From positions 383,976 through 447,975 of the forward strand of contig CAJNDS010002081.1 of the NCBI GenBank assembly GCA_905221605.1: 64,000 bases of DNA, read 5' to 3'. This stretch comes from Symbiodinium natans (Eukaryota > Sar > Dinophyceae > Suessiales > Symbiodiniaceae). The translations under genes were made by a program, and so were the position numbers. Shown one piece after another: positions 52,801-59,590 of the stretch. Below the pieces are notes generated by a model. The model was not told the origin of the DNA, did not search any database, and was given only the letters and a program-made list of their open reading frames with translations. How positions within the stretch are numbered: position 1 is the stretch's first letter; each line of letters starts with the position of its first letter.

Positions 52801-54113
52801 TATATAAATAAATAAATAAAAATATATATATATATATATATATGTATATATCCATATGCATATCTGCATGTATCTTCACCCGAAGAACCGGCAGAGACCT
52901 CGTCAGGTACCTGAATCAAGTTGGCCGCGCTGGACGGGATGGGCGTCCGTCAGTGTGCCGTCTGTGCTGGAGTGGCGCAGATGCAATTCGAGGGTTTAGG
53001 GTTTAGGGTTTAGGGTTTAGGGACATCACATGCAGACTCCAAATACGTTGTTACTTTTTTTACAGAAACAAGACTACGTTCAGTCATATATGCGTAGTAG
53101 TAGCTTCAGTTGCAGCACGCTTGGGGTCCTTCCCACGCACAGACAGCGCAATGAATCATCAGTCCTTGCGCTGAGATGGGCAACGAAGCTGGAAAAGAAT
53201 GCTGGACAACAAGGGGTTCTTCGCGCAGGAGCTTCTCAGCGTGCAGCAGGAACCAACATGAAGAACCAGAGGTTGTCTTTGCTTGTTTCTGTCTGGCTAC
53301 GCTGTACATGTGGAGGTTGTGGAGTTCCCCTAAACCCTAAACCCTACACCCTACACCCTACACCCTAAACCCTAAACCCTAAACCCTAAACCCTAAACCC
53401 CAAGCGAACAACGCGTGCTGCAGACCCGAGGTTGAAGGAGATGTACGAAGCAGATCGGCAGGCGGCCCCGGCACGGTTTAGGGTTTAGGGTTTAGGGTTT
53501 AGGGTTTAGGGTTTAGGGTTTAGGGTTTAGGGTTTAGGGTTTAGGGTTTAGGGTTTAGGGTTTAGGGTTTAGGGTTTAGGGTTCAGGGTTTAGGGTTTAG
53601 GGTTTAAGGTGTAGGGTTTAGAGATCTTGGCTCTTTTTCTTTTTGTTGTTTTGGTGCCGGGGGGGGGGTTATATGGTTTGGTGCTTAGGGGCTTAGGGTC
53701 TCCAACCACGACTCCTTCATTCAGGCGTACTAAAAACACACGTTTCAACGTTTAAAAATCCTGTAAACTTTGGAAGATCTAAGCTCCTCAGCCGATAAAC
53801 CCTAAGCACTTGAGGGTATGTTTCTTAGAGAGGTCTTGGGCACAAATCCTTAAACCTAAACCCTAAACCTTAACCCTAAACCCCAAACCCTTGGCAGGTT
53901 GAGCTGAAATCGCGGCTTGCGGTGCTCACCATGGCCAGTGGGAACAGGCCGGGTGTGAGCCACAGGGTTTGGGGTTTGGGGTTTAGGGTTTAGGGTTTAG
54001 TGCTTAGGGTTTTGGGTTTCGTCTTTCGGGCGGATAACGTGAAGTTAGAGCAGCTGCAGTTTTTTCTGAATAGTATCAGGGAGCCAGATGAGATGATGAC
54101 AGGGCCAAGTTAA
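40709..54113 (+). CDS. RecQ-family DNA helicase, split gene of about 30 exons
   Basis: ATP-dependent 3'-5' DNA helicase of the RecQ family, expected to act in nuclear recombination and repair. Read in order, the + strand exons give motif 0 (FGHDAFRPKQDSL), motif I (PTAAGKS), motif Ia (IVVEPTIPVMQ), LLGSAQKDE, LVYMCPE, motif II (VIDEACYMPLWGH), EFRPAF, motif III (VPFMALSGAA), motif IV (AVVYVQTK), motif V (IMVATDAYGQG-IDKPDIDVIVHW) and motif VI (NQVGRAGRDG). Phases match at nearly every junction when GC donors are allowed. The phase-matched last exon ends in TAA at 54111-54113. Oddities: motif II is DEAC instead of DEAH, and motif III is ALSGAA where RecQ usually has ALTATA. The N-terminal part (40709-42429) is less sure; an ATG in good context at 40709 is the candidate start. 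No clear RecQ C-terminal zinc domain was found. Family assignment is very secure; exact edges are estimates. Confidence 0.9.
41549..41802 (+). CDS. Large basic exon upstream of the RecQ core
   Basis: An open frame of about 85 codons without repeats ends at a good donor (AACAT|GTGACACC) at 41802. It is lysine/arginine- and glutamine-rich (for example KSPKHFSQQRRPPNQTGKL) and could be part of the disordered N-terminal region usual in RecQ proteins. The opposite strand is also open, so the strand rests on agreement with the neighbouring exons. The phase link to the next exon at 41932 is not resolved. Confidence 0.4.
41932..42017 (+). CDS. RecQ N-terminal exon (WEWWGAEAEELV)
   Basis: Reads AKPWEWWGAEAEELVGQGIV and ends CGG|GTTTAGGG, so its 5' splice site is formed by the first base pairs of a telomeric array. 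It is phase 0 into the next exon at 42362. A second frame through both exons is also open; the one given has the more protein-like composition. Confidence 0.5.
42018..42124. repeat. G-strand telomeric array starting at a RecQ donor
   Basis: Fifteen GTTTAGG units; the first GT is the donor of exon 41932-42017. A C-type (CCCTAAG/CCCTAAA) region, 42135-42345, ends the same intron, so the two can pair. Confidence 0.9.
42362..42429 (+). CDS. RecQ N-terminal exon (DWPRLLEELMSDARVLLKDL)
   Basis: Acceptor CTCCCAG, donor CTCAG|GTTCTT. The translation is an amphipathic helix-like stretch. It leaves two bases, completed by the 16-nt micro-exon at 42539-42554 (RLLSAW), which returns to phase 0 before the motif 0 exon. 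Confidence 0.55.
42539..42554 (+). CDS. 16-nt micro-exon of RecQ
   Basis: Acceptor TTCAAG, donor TTGG|GTTTAGGG (telomeric). It is proposed only because its length and phase exactly connect 42429 to the motif 0 exon. If it is absent, the alternative frame of the two upstream exons joins motif 0 directly. Confidence 0.35.
42640..42683 (+). CDS. RecQ exon with motif 0
   Basis: Encodes EFFGHDAFRPKQDSL, the RecQ-specific motif 0 (F.xxFRxxQ) that contacts the adenine of ATP. The donor is CCT|GTGAGATC, close to the eukaryotic consensus. The frame is open further upstream to about 42616, so the true start may be up to 24 nt earlier. Confidence 0.85.
42867..42888 (+). CDS. 22-nt micro-exon of RecQ (HEAARER)
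   Basis: Acceptor AATCAG, donor CGA|GTAGAAG. Joined to its neighbours it gives FRPKQDS-L-HEAARER-DMELYW. The spacing between motif 0 and motif I then matches that of canonical RecQ proteins to within a residue. No other open reading in this interval gives both phase and length. Confidence 0.7.
43111..43181 (+). CDS. RecQ exon with motif I (Walker A)
   Basis: A clean acceptor (TGATGTTTCAG) opens DMELYWPTAAGKSLIFQLLA, with the P-loop PTAAGKS. The preferred donor is GC (GCTTG|GCGAAGG), because it gives the right phase for the motif Ia exon (LAW-KRGIVIVV). A GT donor 16 nt downstream is out of phase. Confidence 0.88.
43208..43373. repeat. C-strand telomeric array in a RecQ intron
   Basis: About 23 perfect CCCTAAA heptamers, just after the motif I exon. 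A second C-strand array (43674-43770) precedes the motif Ia exon. Confidence 0.9.
43806..43854 (+). CDS. RecQ exon with motif Ia
   Basis: Encodes KRGIVIVVEPTIPVMQ, equivalent to the VVVSPLISLMxDQ segment of RecQ proteins. Acceptor CTTCGGCAG, donor CAG|GTGGGC. It is phase 0 into the DQ exon. Confidence 0.88.
44602..44634 (+). CDS. RecQ exon following motif Ia (DQTQQFNRRAL)
   Basis: Continues PVMQ with DQTQQFNRRAL, matching the usual MKDQVxxLxxRGI. With a GC donor after CTC (CTC|GCGGAG) it joins in phase to ACLLGSAQ at 46868 with normal spacing. The frame stays open to 44672, so the end is an inference. Confidence 0.6.
45243..45366 (+). mobile_element. Long inverted repeat (CCCTTTATCTTACTGGC)
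   Basis: CCCTTTATCTTACTGGCTCA at the left is mirrored by GGGCCAGTAAGTTAAAGGG at the right, with AAAACCCAA / TTGGGTTTT inside. About 120 bp, inside a RecQ intron. A single copy was seen. Confidence 0.6.
45366..46440. other. Repeat-poor intronic stretch without a gene
   Basis: Within the RecQ intron 44635-46867. It has none of the telomeric arrays seen elsewhere. ORFs here (for example 46015-46434 minus, rich in KKKQ) are AT-driven and overlap on both strands. I see no exon or RNA gene. Confidence 0.5.
46671..46770 (+). mobile_element. TTGGGATGTTCCCC-family element
   Basis: Ends TTGGGGTCTTCCCCCTTAAA and AAGGGGAACATCCCAA, same core (AACAGTCCTTAACCGGGATG). Lies in the long intron before the RecQ LLGSAQ exon. 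A shorter relative is at 8640-8700. Confidence 0.65.
46868..46949 (+). CDS. RecQ exon with LLGSAQKDE segment
   Basis: Acceptor TCCTTGCAG, donor TTGCAG|GTGTTG. The translation ACLLGSAQKDERVIKAAVDG corresponds to the A.LGSAQ....E...G.Y region of RecQ helicases between motifs Ia and II. It leaves one base, completed by the next exon. Confidence 0.88.
46978..47145. repeat. TTTATAGGG nonamer array
   Basis: About 17 copies of TTTATAGGG with some TTTACAGGG variants in the RecQ intron 46950-47217. A similar array of about 9 copies is at 4131-4212, and its complement (CCCTATAAA) at 26850-26935. Confidence 0.9.
47218..47289 (+). CDS. RecQ exon with LVYMCPE
   Basis: Encodes GLVYMCPESITQKFLEAFVP, equivalent to the LVYVTPE segment. 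Acceptor ACGTGCAG. The donor is placed at a GC (AGCG|GCTTGG), which gives the phase needed by the motif II exon and avoids the in-frame TGA that follows. Confidence 0.85.
47470..47528 (+). CDS. RecQ exon with motif II (DEAC box)
   Basis: Encodes SRICAFVIDEACYMPLWGH. This is motif II plus the start of the aromatic-rich loop (canonically DEAHCxSxWGHDFR). The DEAH histidine is replaced by cysteine, while the metal-coordinating D and E are kept. A GC donor right after GGTCAC joins to EFRPAF in phase and restores the WGHxFRP spacing. Confidence 0.85.
47712..47755 (+). CDS. RecQ exon EFRPAFLDLAWLRE
   Basis: Matches the DFRPEYxxLxxLRE segment after motif II. Acceptor GGCCAAG, donor GAGAC|GTCACTT. 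The two-base overhang is completed by the motif III exon. Confidence 0.85.
48367..48462 (+). CDS. RecQ exon with motif III
   Basis: Encodes YCGVPFMALSGAAPPDRQHL and onward. It aligns to VPxxALTATATxxVxxDI of RecQ, but the central TAT is SGA. The donor TTCAGG|GTTTAGGG is telomeric. Confidence 0.85.
48525..48652 (+). mobile_element. ACTTATAACTACCCATGAACCT dispersed repeat
   Basis: An inverted pair: ACTTGAAGGTTCATGG..TTATAAGTAGG and CCGTACTTATAACTACCCAT then GAACCTCCAACTAGG. Copies or half-copies occur at 50-85, 12755-12870, 21005-21050, 28495-28530 and 40440-40545. Hairpin-forming, about 40-120 bp. Confidence 0.55.
48722..48810 (+). CDS. RecQ exon, variable linker
   Basis: Reads ICGDAMGNKPSTSEAVRSEG and onward, between motif III and the F.xxNxxY segment. 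It has no recognisable motif. It is included because its entry phase (1 nt) and exit phase (1 nt) both match its neighbours. Donor GGAAG|GTGGGC. Confidence 0.6.
49159..49228 (+). CDS. RecQ exon PSFENTSYFEL
   Basis: Corresponds to the SFDRPNLxYEV segment that follows motif III. The donor GAGAC|GTTTAGGG is formed by telomeric sequence. The two-base overhang is completed by the next exon. Confidence 0.65.
49361..49444 (+). CDS. RecQ exon VFRTLWPAAAAELTPEALQA
   Basis: Acceptor TCCAAAG, donor GTTGA|GTGAAG. No family motif is seen; it is placed by phase (1 nt in, 2 nt out) and by its open, alanine/leucine-rich frame. Confidence 0.5.
49688..49754 (+). CDS. RecQ exon PMLRKNLQIESCQGLGVPRL
   Basis: Acceptor CAACAACAG. 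Its first base completes the codon left by the previous exon. The end is placed at a GC donor (CAAAGA|GCATCC) that gives phase 0 for the next exon; a GT donor about 13 nt later is an alternative. Confidence 0.5.
50125..50222 (+). mobile_element. TTGGGATGTTCCCC-family element next to a C-strand array
   Basis: GTTGGGACGCTCCCCTTAAA at the left and GGGGGAACATCCCAAC at the right; the right end runs straight into CCCTAAA repeats. Confidence 0.65.
50356..50427 (+). CDS. RecQ exon DLDKINMILDLLAVDGHQAD
   Basis: Acceptor GGCCGCAG. Donor AGG|GTTTAGGG (telomeric). It resembles the helical segment just before motif IV in RecQ proteins. It is phase 0 at both ends. Confidence 0.6.
50506..50522 (+). CDS. 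17-nt micro-exon of RecQ
   Basis: Acceptor TCACTCCAG, donor CGTAG|GTGTGTAC. It encodes IRRLR plus two bases and links the exons on either side in phase. Supported only by phase and splice sites. Confidence 0.4.
50667..50770 (+). CDS. RecQ exon with motif IV
   Basis: Encodes REAVVYVQTKPTARRKAW, equivalent to the SGIIYxxTRxxAExLA motif IV. Acceptor GGTGCAG. The GT donor at 50771 lies at the edge of a copy of the TTAAGAACCCC inverted-repeat element. The junction to the next exon is out of phase by one base and remains unresolved. Confidence 0.7.
50771..50886 (+). mobile_element. TTAAGAACCCC-family element at a RecQ donor
   Basis: Begins GTACTAGTAATTGCTTAAGA and ends GTTCTTAAGCGAAG, with a core ATATTCTTCCTGATAAGGTC like the SET-gene copy. 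The 5' splice site of the RecQ motif IV exon coincides with its first GT. Confidence 0.6.
50919..50951 (+). CDS. RecQ exon YHVGEGRHSLT
   Basis: Matches the YHAGLxxxxR segment after motif IV. Acceptor GCCCCGCAG, donor CTGACA|GTAGAAG. Confidence 0.75.
50994..51089. repeat. G-strand telomeric array in a RecQ intron
   Basis: Thirteen TTTAGGG heptamers with one TTAGGG hexamer. Confidence 0.9.
51680..51712 (+). CDS. RecQ exon IDGDTPPDERA
   Basis: Acceptor TTGGGGCAG, donor GCG|GTGCTG. It is phase 0 at both ends, and joined to the next exon it gives PPDERA-AFREN, matching the ERxxxQExFxxG segment before motif V. Confidence 0.7.
52004..52058 (+). CDS. RecQ exon with motif V
   Basis: Encodes AFRENRINIMVATDAYGQ, the F.xGxIxVxVATxAFGMG motif. 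The donor is GC (CAAG|GCCTGG). The alternative of no splice breaks motif V. Confidence 0.92.
52457..52520 (+). CDS. RecQ exon GIDKPDIDVIVHWEPP
   Basis: Continues motif V. Acceptor GGTCGAG; the first two bases complete the Gly left by the upstream exon. A GC donor (ACGCA|GCTTGG) joins it in phase to motif VI. Confidence 0.92.
52907..52993 (+). CDS. RecQ exon with motif VI
   Basis: Encodes YLNQVGRAGRDGRPSVCRLC, the QxxGRxGRDG arginine-finger motif, followed by the usual short beta-strand region (C.L....DA). Acceptor CCTCGTCAG. The probable donor GAGG|GTTTAGGG is telomeric. Confidence 0.92.
53066..53331 (+). CDS. RecQ region, long open stretch after motif VI
   Basis: After a strong acceptor (ACTTTTTTTACAG) a frame reading KQDYVQSYMRSSSFSCSTLG and onward is open for about 265 nt, to the next C-strand telomeric array. 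Only part may be exon; the phase from 52993 would favour a different frame. It occupies the place of the RecQ C-terminal domain, but no zinc-binding cysteine pattern is convincing. Confidence 0.4.
53424..53475 (+). CDS. RecQ C-terminal exon PRLKEMYEADRQAAPAR
   Basis: Acceptor GTGCTGCAG. Donor GCACG|GTTTAGGG (telomeric). Charged and helical; unrecognised. The join to 53898 is not in phase as drawn. Confidence 0.45.
53476..53616. repeat. G-strand telomeric array starting at a RecQ donor
   Basis: About 19 heptamers; the first GTTTAG is the donor of exon 53424-53475. Confidence 0.9.
53898..54113 (+). CDS. Last two exons of the RecQ gene
   Basis: Exon 53898-53952 (VELKSRLAVLTMASGNRP, donor CCGG|GTGTGAG) joins in phase to 54049-54113 (EQLQFFLNSIREPDEMMTGP), which ends with TAA at 54111-54113. 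The downstream 2 kb has no comparable exon, in keeping with the end of the gene. Confidence 0.6.
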
Positions 54114-56140
54114 CTGGACTAGGTCAGGACGAGATGCGCATGCGGCAAAAATAAGAACAAAGCCGAAGACATCGACTCAGTGTGCCCGACCACACAGGTA
54201 TTCCATGCTGCAGGGGACAGAGCGCATGAGAATAACGGACTGGACGTCTCCGCGAATATTACCAAGCAACCCTTGATCAGAGCTCAAGCAAAACCCGGAC
54301 GCCAAGCCCTCAACTTAATCCGTATGACCTCGAACCCAGGCCATCCTTCAAAAAGCTCTAGGAAACCACAAGCCAAGACACACCTCGACAATCCTACTAG
54401 TAGTCCCTCAAGTCGCAAAACCCTTCAGGCAAAAACCCCAAAGCCCACACCCCTGAACCCTGACCCTATCACCCTGAACACGTAACCCCCCCCCCCCCCC
54501 CCCTTCTTCGGAGGGTCCACGGGGCGGGGCCGGACCATGTGGAGGGGGGAGGCTTGCCACACTGCCCAGATATGACACAGCTGGCAGCTTCTGCTCACAG
54601 GGGTCAGTCTCAGTAGGTTTAGAACCCTAAACACTCCCACCCTAAACCCTAGACCCTAAAGCGTTGAGGGTTCTAGCCGGTTTCGTGTTCTGAAGGTGTC
54701 GATGGCATGCCATTCTCTCGCACTACGCGGCTTGCCTCAAGCTTTGACGCTTACAGGAGAAATCCCCTATTCTCCAGGGTTTAGGGTTTAGGGTTCAGGG
54801 TTTAGGGTGTAGGGTTTAGGGTTTAGGGCACTCGCCCATGTGCTATAAAAAATGTACCATGATGGAATGTTGCTGTTAGGAGGTACCGGGGTTTCAATAG
54901 TTGGGGGATGGACTGCAGTATGTGCAGTTGACGGTAGAGTTGGTGTGTAGGTATTCAGACTTCTGCTTGTTTCCAAATACGCTTGGAGGGCACATCCTAC
55001 CTGAATCTGCATTTTCAAAAGACACACGAATCTAGATATATGTTACATGTCCCTAAACCTTAAACCCTAAAATAGAGAGAGAGTCAGAGAGAGAGGTCTT
55101 CTTCAACGAAACATTCGAGATCCAGAGGACTGCTACTCTTTGCTTAAGAACCCCGAAAAGAAAAAGCAACAATCCCTATATTACCCTTACAAGGAAGAAT
55201 ATTTGTTTTATTCTTTTGGGGGTTCTTAAGCAATTGGTAATCCCTTCCCCCTAATATTAAACGGGGGGTCCCCCCTCCCCCCCCCCCCCCCCCTTTAAAA
55301 ATTCGAAATGTGTTTTTATTATTAGGGGGTATTTTTATCGAAATGTCGCAAAATTAGACTTCAGGGTGTGGAGAGCCAGGCTCACAGGCAGCTGACAGAC
55401 AGCTTCGTGCTGCCAAAAGACGGGCCTCTAAATTAAACCTAAACCCTGAACCCTAAGCCCTAAACCCTTAATTAACCCTAGACCCCCCAACCCAAAACCC
55501 TCTGAGGGTTTTATTGGTGTTGAAGGATTTCTTGGAGGCCTGAACCCCCCCCCCTAATTCGGAATAGGGTTTAAAAGGCGGGCTCGGTTTCGGGAGGTTT
55601 TTCCGGAAAGTATTTTTATTATTGGGGGGGTATTTAATAAAAGGGGGAAGGGATTAGTAAAGTGCGCATGGCGCTGTCTCGAGGCCTTGAGAAACTCTTC
55701 TTTGGGGTAAGGGTTTACAGTAAATAAGCTTCAGGAAGTTGACAAATGGTTCAAGGATGATTAGAGCTCGGATTCGCTTTTGTATGCCTCCCTGGGTATG
55801 GGGATAAGGATGTTCCAACTTTCTGGAGTGTACTGTATGGGTTTAGGGTTTTTAGGGTTGTGGGCGTCATCCCCAGGGCGGAACTCCGTAAACCCTAAAC
55901 CCTAGACCCTAAACCCAAAACTCTAAACCCTAAACCCTAGGTTACCCTAGCCTGACTATCATATGGATTCTTTCTGGTACCGACTCTGGGGCTTGGCAAC
56001 ACCCAGCAAAAAACTCACCCTAAGCCCTAAACTCTTCAACCCTCAAAAACCACCCTAAACATTAAACCCTAAACCCTAAACCCTAAACCCTAATTCCTAA
56101 ACCCTAAACCCTAAACCCTAAAACCACATCCTGTGCCCAG
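54114..56140. other. Intergenic stretch after RecQ
   Basis: Holds short degenerate telomeric arrays, a C17 tract (54487-54503), one TTAAGAACCCC element, a C-tract and inverted AGTATTTTTATTATTAGGGG-type repeats (55310-55340, 55600-55640). The 101-codon ORF at 54180-54485 is Thr/Pro/Lys-rich and probably chance. No promoter or start of the next gene is recognised. Confidence 0.5.
55141..55238 (+). mobile_element. TTAAGAACCCC-family element (intergenic)
   Basis: TGCTTAAGAACCCC at the left and GGGGGTTCTTAAGCAA at the right, with an inverted core (AATCCCTATATTACCCTTA). About 95 bp. A third related but more degenerate copy is at 18889-19010. Confidence 0.65.
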
Positions 56141-56751
56141 GCCTGTGCTGACGAGCTGGGAGCGGCAGGCTTCATGGATCGCAAGAAGCAAGTGGGGGCT
56201 GAGCGACAGGGTTTAGGGTTTAGGGTTTAGGGTTTAGGGTTTAGGGTTTAGGGTCTAGGGTTTGGGGTTTGGGGTTTAGGGTTTAGGGTTTAGGGTTCTT
56301 GGTAGCCCACTGGCACCCTTTACCCTTTTTTGTTGGTTCTGGGTTCCCTGATAAGATAACCAACCCCCAAAAAGGGTGCCCTCATAAGATAACCAACCCC
56401 CCAAAAGGGTTCCCTTATAAGATAACCAACCCCCAAAAGGGTGCCCTTGTTATGATATGGTTGCTGGGCTACCAAGGGTTTGTGGGGCTCAAGATGGGAC
56501 TTTTCAATACAAGCAGCATGCTCCAAGCGTTTTTAGGGTGCCGCACAAAGAGCCCCCTAACTCAGAGCATGATGCTAAGAGCAGGGTCTGCATACTTTTC
56601 CTTGGCCATCCATTTCTTGAGTGTTGACGAAAGGCCCTTTCTGGAGGGTTATGTAGGGTACGATGTTGTTTTCTGGTTTGGGGCCAACAACCACCACTTG
56701 TGCGGCGTAGCTGAGGCTGTGGGGTGTGCGATGTCTGCACGGGCAAGATAA
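56141..56751 (+). CDS. Unrecognised gene 3' end, two exons around an introner in a telomeric array
   Basis: Exon 56141-56210 (acceptor TGTGCCCAG, donor CAGG|GTTTAGGG) reads ACADELGAAGFMDRKKQVGA then ERQ. The next exon, 56477-56751, completes Gly and reads FVGLKMGLFNTSSMLQAFLG and onward through AYFSLAIHFLSVDERPFLEG and YDVVFWFGANNHHLCGVAEA to TGA. The intron is an 8-kbp-style composite in miniature: a telomeric G-strand array followed by a 179-bp inverted-repeat element whose terminal CCAAG gives the 3' splice site. Family not recognised. Confidence 0.6.
56298..56476 (+). mobile_element. Second copy of the CTTGGTAGCCCA element, inside a telomeric array
   Basis: Same termini, with GGTT duplicated at 56294-56297 and 56477-56480, a match to the 4-bp target size of the first copy. 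The core contains three tandem copies of a unit of about 37 bp built on ATAAGATAACCAACCCCC, so it is longer than the 29.7 kb copy. Its last AAG is the likely 3' splice site of the 56 kb gene. Confidence 0.75.
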
Positions 56752-57450
56752 AAGAGAAGAGGACGCCGGCAAGTGACGGCCGCTCGGAAGTATCGATTTC
56801 CCTGGCAAGCGCCCAGATGTGTGACGTGCGCCCTGAACCCTGAACCCTAAACCCTAAACCCTTAACCCTTAACCCTTCACCCTTTAACCCTTAACCCTTA
56901 ACCTAAACCCTAAACCCTAAACCCTTAACCCAAAAAAACCCTAACCCTAAACCCTTAACCCTTAATCCTTAACCCTTAACCCTTAACCCTAAACCCTACA
57001 GACCCTAAACCCTGAAACCCTGAACGCCCAGACCAGGTCAGTTTCTTGCGCGCGCCCTCTGAGGTGAGCGGAAGCTTGCACTCCTGGTCCTTCATGCCCT
57101 GTTCTTCGCGCAAAGCCACAGTCGATACCTGAGTTTATTATACTAAGCGCTATATAATGTAAATAATATACATATCTTTAATGTCTACATATATACACAC
57201 ATATATATATATACATATATATATAAACACATATATACATACATATGTATTCCTTATATGAGGGCGTTGGGCTGGTGGCCTCCTGTCAAGCAAAGCGTTT
57301 TTGAATTGAGGTCAAGGTGACCGTGCCGGAGCACCTTGGCAAAGATGTGGCATGGTCATCGGGTAGGTAGGCCAGGCCCTGAGGCTATTTTTTCCGTGAT
57401 GGGTTCAAGATGATCGCATGACTGCCCTCGGGTGTCTTGAGGTAGTACAG

Positions 57451-59285
57451 ATTGCTCACAGTGGCTCTTCACGCTTCAAGCATCAGCGCTCCGTCGCCAT
57501 GCTCGATGCTCTCACAAAGCTGAGGCCGTGTTGGGGTGGGGGGCGGGGCGGGGAGGGGGCGGGGTGGCTGAGGGTCGGCCGCGTGAATGGGACATGCCGG
57601 TGCAGTTGAAGAGTGAGGGTGTATCTCAGTGCCGGCTGCGCCTGCACCTGCAAGTTTCGGACTTGCTCCTTTCGTCGCAGGAAGGACCTGCGAAGCACTC
57701 CAACCAAGGGACTCTTGTATGCAGAAAGTCATGAGTATGGCATGAGTTGCATGGTCCAGTGTGCTTTTTGCGGTTGCACCATCCCTGAGGAGTAGATTGT
57801 AGACATTCAATGGCTTGCAACCTGTTTTTGCACAGGTGAAATCAAGAAGATGTACGAGCGGTTGTGGGAAAGTGGATATGTGTTGCCTTGCTACCGCGGC
57901 ATGACTGAGCAGAAGAAGCTGCAGTGGGGCGTTGAGTTGAGCCAAACAGGTCCGCACTTCACAGCATGCCTTGCGGCTAGCTAAATCATGGTCGCTGCTG
58001 GTAGCCTAAGTGCCCGTATACTTGACAATGGGTACCCCAAAACCGGGGACCCGAATTTCGGGAAGTGGCATTTTGAAGCAGTGCCATCGCCATCCATCCA
58101 TGATGTCTCATGAGATGATGTTGCTATTCTCGAGTTGATGTCGCTCGCCGTACTTCGCAAGCTCCCTTACTACTGGTGGACAGGCCGGGAAGCACAACAG
58201 CAGCCAAATTGCGAGATCCTGCTCGTGCCCGAGAGCTCCTGCCCCTTGGCGCAGCCTAGGAAAGTAAAGACCCCTAAGCCCTAATCCTTAATCCTTAATC
58301 CCTAAACCCTAAACCCTAAACCCTAAACCCTAAACCCTAAACCCTAAACCCTAAACCCTAAACCCTAAACCCTAAACCCTAAACCCTAAACCCTAAACCC
58401 TAAACCCTAAACCCTAACCCGACTTCGCTCCACATGACTCCTATGGCTCTGAATCTGAGCTTGGCCTCTGGAGGCCTTGGGGTTTACGAAAAGAGGGGGC
58501 CCCTGAAGTAGCCCCCCCCCAAAATAGGAGGAATCCCTTAGAATAAGGAGCCCAATAAGGTACCCCCCCCCCCCCTATTTTCGGAGAGCCACCTTCGATA
58601 GCGGCCTCAGGTACCCTAAGCCCTAAAACCCTAAAGCCTAAACCCTAAACCCTAAACCCCTCATTGTGAGAAGAACACAGGCCGCAAAGCGGACACGACG
58701 GTGCCTCGAGTTCGGCATCGGCTCAAGGGGCAACAGATTCGGGCTGCACTGCAAGAGTACCGTGATGCAGAAAATGACCCCGAGGCGGACGTGGGTGGTT
58801 TAGGGTTTAGGGTTTAGGGTTTAGGGTTTAGGGTTTAGGGTTTAGGGTTTAGGGTTTAGGGTTTAGGGTGTAGGGTTCAGTTGATGCGTGCTGCTGCATA
58901 CAATGGCTGAATCGCCCTGCAGGCAGCCGAGAATGCCTTGAAGCACTTACAGTCAGTCCTCGATGAGCCTCACGTTCCAGCGGCACCACCTGTCAAGGCA
59001 CCACCTGTCAAAGCCAAATACGAGGATGCACCCTGTCTGCCAAGATCACTTTTCGCTGTGGTTTTGAGTACTTCGGTGTAAGTTGGAGCTTGCACGCCTG
59101 CAGCTGTGAGGCTACTGCGAGACTCCTGCGAAAGATGAGGCGCATGTGCCCGGACATGCAGGTTGACCACGCGCGCCTCAGTTCAGGGGAGTTCCAGTGC
59201 ACCATCGCAATCCCCTCTCAGCATCTCGAACTCCACGGCGAGCCGTCGAAGCCGCTGGGATGCACCTGCTGGCAAGAAACTCCCT
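57451..59285 (+). CDS. Unrecognised six-exon gene segment with cysteine cluster
   Basis: Phase-consistent exons: 57451-57527 (IAHSGSSRFKHQRSVAMLDA), 57681-57772 (KDLRSTPTKGLLYAESHEYG then MSCMVQCAFC), 57836-57949 (EIKKMYERLWESGYVLPCYR then GMTEQKKLQWGVELSQT), 58681-58790 (RKADTTVPRVRHRLKGQQIR then AALQEYRDAENDPEAD), 58923-59075 (AAENALKHLQSVLDEPHVPA then APPVKAPPVKAKYEDAP) and 59111-59285 (ATARLLRKMRRMCPDMQVDH then ARLSSGEFQCTIAIPSQHLE, TAA at the end). The last part (FxCxIxIPxxxLxxxGExS) is faintly like a double-stranded-RNA-binding fold; I would not rely on that. The CxxxCxxC cluster could bind zinc. Confidence 0.6.
58137..58262 (+). CDS. Candidate exon MSLAVLRKLPYYWWTGREAQ
   Basis: Open frame in the 730-nt intron between 57949 and 58681, continuing QQQPNCEILLVPESSCPLAQ. 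Phase-chaining of the gene does not need it. It may be an alternative exon or chance; other frames are open. Confidence 0.3.
58300..58424. repeat. C-strand telomeric array
   Basis: About 17 perfect CCCTAAA heptamers. Confidence 0.9.
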
Positions 59286-59550
59286 AAACCCTAAACCCCA
59301 AACCCTAAACCCTAAACCCTAAACCCCTAAACCCCTAAACCCCTAAACCCCTAAACCCCTAAACCCCTAAACCCTAAACCCTAAACCCTGCTCTCTGGGG
59401 GGAGCTCCTCGACATGGCTTTCTCCGAAACCCTTTTTTGTTTTTTTGGCATGTTTCCCCTTGTACCAACAGTCCTTGATGGGGATTATAGTAGTTTAGGG
59501 TAGCCAGTCAGGTGCAAGGACGTGTCCCTGCAGCACGCCCTGAGCGCATG

Positions 59551-59590
59551 CAAGGAGATGAGCATGCGGATCGACTTGAGGAGCTTAGGG
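59551..59590 (+). CDS. Candidate short exon ALSACKEMSMRIDL
   Basis: Acceptor TCCCTGCAG, reads HALSACKEMSMRIDLRS before a telomeric array. It may continue the 57.4-59.3 kb gene. A second frame (RVPAARPERMQGDEHADRLE) is open. Confidence 0.35.

Noticed and set aside
54180-54485. 101-codon + ORF after RecQ
   Set aside because: Thr/Lys/Pro-rich low-complexity sequence of CCCTAAA-derived composition, no splice or start support, and outside the gene after its stop.
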